Source of the DNA: Frigoribacterium endophyticum
Lineage (GTDB): Bacteria; Actinomycetota; Actinomycetes; Actinomycetales; Microbacteriaceae
Assembly: GCF_011759585.1 (NCBI RefSeq)
Contig: NZ_JAAOYV010000001.1
Span: forward strand, 992,001-1,056,000
Direction: 5' to 3'
Length of the DNA stretch: 64,000 bases
Shown here: positions 63,141 through 64,000 of the stretch, one piece after another
How the letters are laid out: each line of letters opens with the position of its first letter
Position numbering within the stretch: the stretch's first letter is position 1
Translations under genes and position numbers: made by a program
The notes under the pieces: generated by a model
Told to the model about the DNA's origin: nothing
Database searches by the model: none
What the model saw: the letters and a program-made list of their open reading frames with translations, nothing else

Positions 63141-64000
63141 TCAGCGGCGACGCGTGACCGGGGCGTCGTGGTCGGCGATCGAGCCGAGGATGAGCGCGCT
63201 CTGGAGGATGAGGGCCTCCCGGGCGCCGGTGGCGTCCCAGCCGATGACGTCGGAGACGCGCTTGAGGCGGTAGCGCACGGTGTTCGGGTGCACGAAGAGC
63301 TCGCGGGCCGTCGCCTCGAGCGAGCGCCCGTTGTCGAGGTAGCACCAGAGGGTGGTCAGGAGCTCGGTGGAGTGGTTCTTGAGCGGCTTGTAGACGCGGT
63401 TGACGAGGGTCGACCGGGCGACGGGGTCGCCGGCGAGGGCCCGCTCGGGCAGGAGGTCGTCGGCCAGGACAGGGCGGGGTGCGGCACGCCACGACCGCGC
63501 CACGGCGAAGCCGGCGAGGGCTGCCTTGGCGCTCTTGGACGCATCGACGAGGCTCAGCACCTCGTGGCCGAGGACGAGGTGCCCGTCGCCGAACCCGGGC
63601 TCGAGAGCCGAGGCGATCTCCGTGAACGACGTGCGGCGGTCGGGGGCGGCCGTCTCGCCGTCCGTGTCGGAGACGACCTGCTCGGCGCGGCCGATGACGA
63701 GGACGAGCCTGCTGCCCTGCACGCCGATGAGCACGTCGGCCTCGAGGTGCCGGGCCGTGCGCCGGAGCATGTCGACGTCGAGCATCCGCGGGGCGGTGCC
63801 GACGAGGACGGAGACCTCGCCGTGCCCGTGCCAGCCGAGCGCGGCGATGCGGCTCGGCAGCTCGTCGTCGTACTCGCCGCTGAGGATGGAGTCGACGACG
63901 AGGGCCTCGAGACGGGCGTCCCAGAGGCCGCGTGCCTCCGCGGCCCGCGCGTAGACGTCGGCGGAGGCGAACGCGATCTCACGCGAGTAGAGCAGGATCG
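63141..64000 (-). CDS. PucR-family transcriptional regulator, FasR-like (partial, 5' end outside window)
   Basis: At least 286 residues; the start lies beyond the window. Visible parts are FASADVYARAAEARGLWDARLEALVVDSILSGE, LGWHGHGEVSVLVGTAP, a GGDEF-like middle region (VLIGVQGSRLVLVIGR) and the C-terminal HTH_30 domain with DNGRSLEATARELFVHPNTVRYRLKRVSDVIGWD. A PucR-type regulator directly upstream of fabD-fabH-acpP-fabF is known in Streptomyces coelicolor as FasR, an activator of this operon. The same gene order makes it a likely ortholog; 102 bases lie between it and fabD. Confidence 0.88.
   Translation of the reverse strand, partial: ILLYSREIAFASADVYARAAEARGLWDARLEALVVDSILSGEYDDELPSRIAALGWHGHGEVSVLVGTAPRMLDVDMLRRTARHLEADVLIGVQGSRLVLVIGRAEQVVSDTDGETAAPDRRTSFTEIASALEPGFGDGHLVLGHEVLSLVDASKSAKAALAGFAVARSWRAAPRPVLADDLLPERALAGDPVARSTLVNRVYKPLKNHSTELLTTLWCYLDNGRSLEATARELFVHPNTVRYRLKRVSDVIGWDATGAREALILQSALILGSIADHDAPVTRRR

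Noticed and set aside
59431-64000. Polyketide-type biosynthetic cluster
   Set aside because: The condensing enzymes, ACP and malonyltransferase are the standard primary fatty acid operon with its regulator. No tailoring genes are present.

Overview
The window is a contiguous piece of a very GC-rich actinobacterial chromosome. Gene content and order point to the family Microbacteriaceae; this is inferred from the sequence and I do not assign a genus. Supporting signs are GC-saturated third codon positions, many GTG starts, the run hemW-hrcA-dnaJ-rsmE-HIT-phoH-ybeY-CBS protein-era-leuA-recO-uppS-glyS-dusB-dgt-dnaG, a type II fatty acid operon fasR-fabD-fabH-acpP-fabF, and actinobacterial families such as DUF3145 and the short polA-like polymerase. 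Most genes lie on the + strand. No phage, transposase, rRNA operon or CRISPR array was seen.

Layout. 1-7182: end of an unidentified gene, leuS, the DNA-uptake pair comEA-comEC, and holA. 7183-7914: a noncoding block with four copies of a 75-bp inverted-repeat element. 8011-14718: rpsT, an aminotransferase, lepA, a DUF1990 gene, hemW and a DUF4870 membrane protein. 14880-22249: CIRCE-controlled hrcA, then dnaJ, rsmE, HIT, phoH, ybeY, a CBS-domain protein and era, tightly packed. 22349-24306: a two-component system. 24366-26259: leuA behind a leucine-rich leader peptide. 26598-33413: a TRIC-type channel gene, recO, uppS, a lipoprotein, a LysR regulator with a divergent class V aminotransferase, and glyS. 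33465-34675: a second noncoding repeat block. 34676-41696: an AbiEi-like/nuclease protein, a DsbA-family protein, a 54-residue small protein, ybaK-like and dusB with overlapping divergent promoters, dgt and dnaG. 41950-49534: a peptide ABC transporter operon with three ATPase domains and a terminal hydroxyacid dehydrogenase. 49680-52871: tRNA-Asn, def, a DMT-type membrane protein, a glycosyltransferase and tRNA-Met. 52969-54026: a small gene and a third repeat block. 54069-59321: a luciferase-like monooxygenase with its FMN reductase, DUF1684, the polA-like gene and DUF3145. 59431-64000: the fatty acid operon on the - strand with its regulator, which runs off the window edge.

The main unexplained signal is a family of at least twelve intergenic elements, ten of exactly 75 bp and two of 76 bp. 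Each is bounded by the inverted repeat GTCGGCAACTCCTGC / GCAGGAGTTGCCGAC. They sit in four places, each directly downstream of a + strand gene, and have variable interiors with a second, inner dyad (TGTC / GACA) at fixed spacing. Other window-wide signals are a strongly strand-biased word (GGGGGAG) and a -10-like hexamer six to eight bases before the start codon of about seventeen genes, which suggests widespread leaderless transcription.
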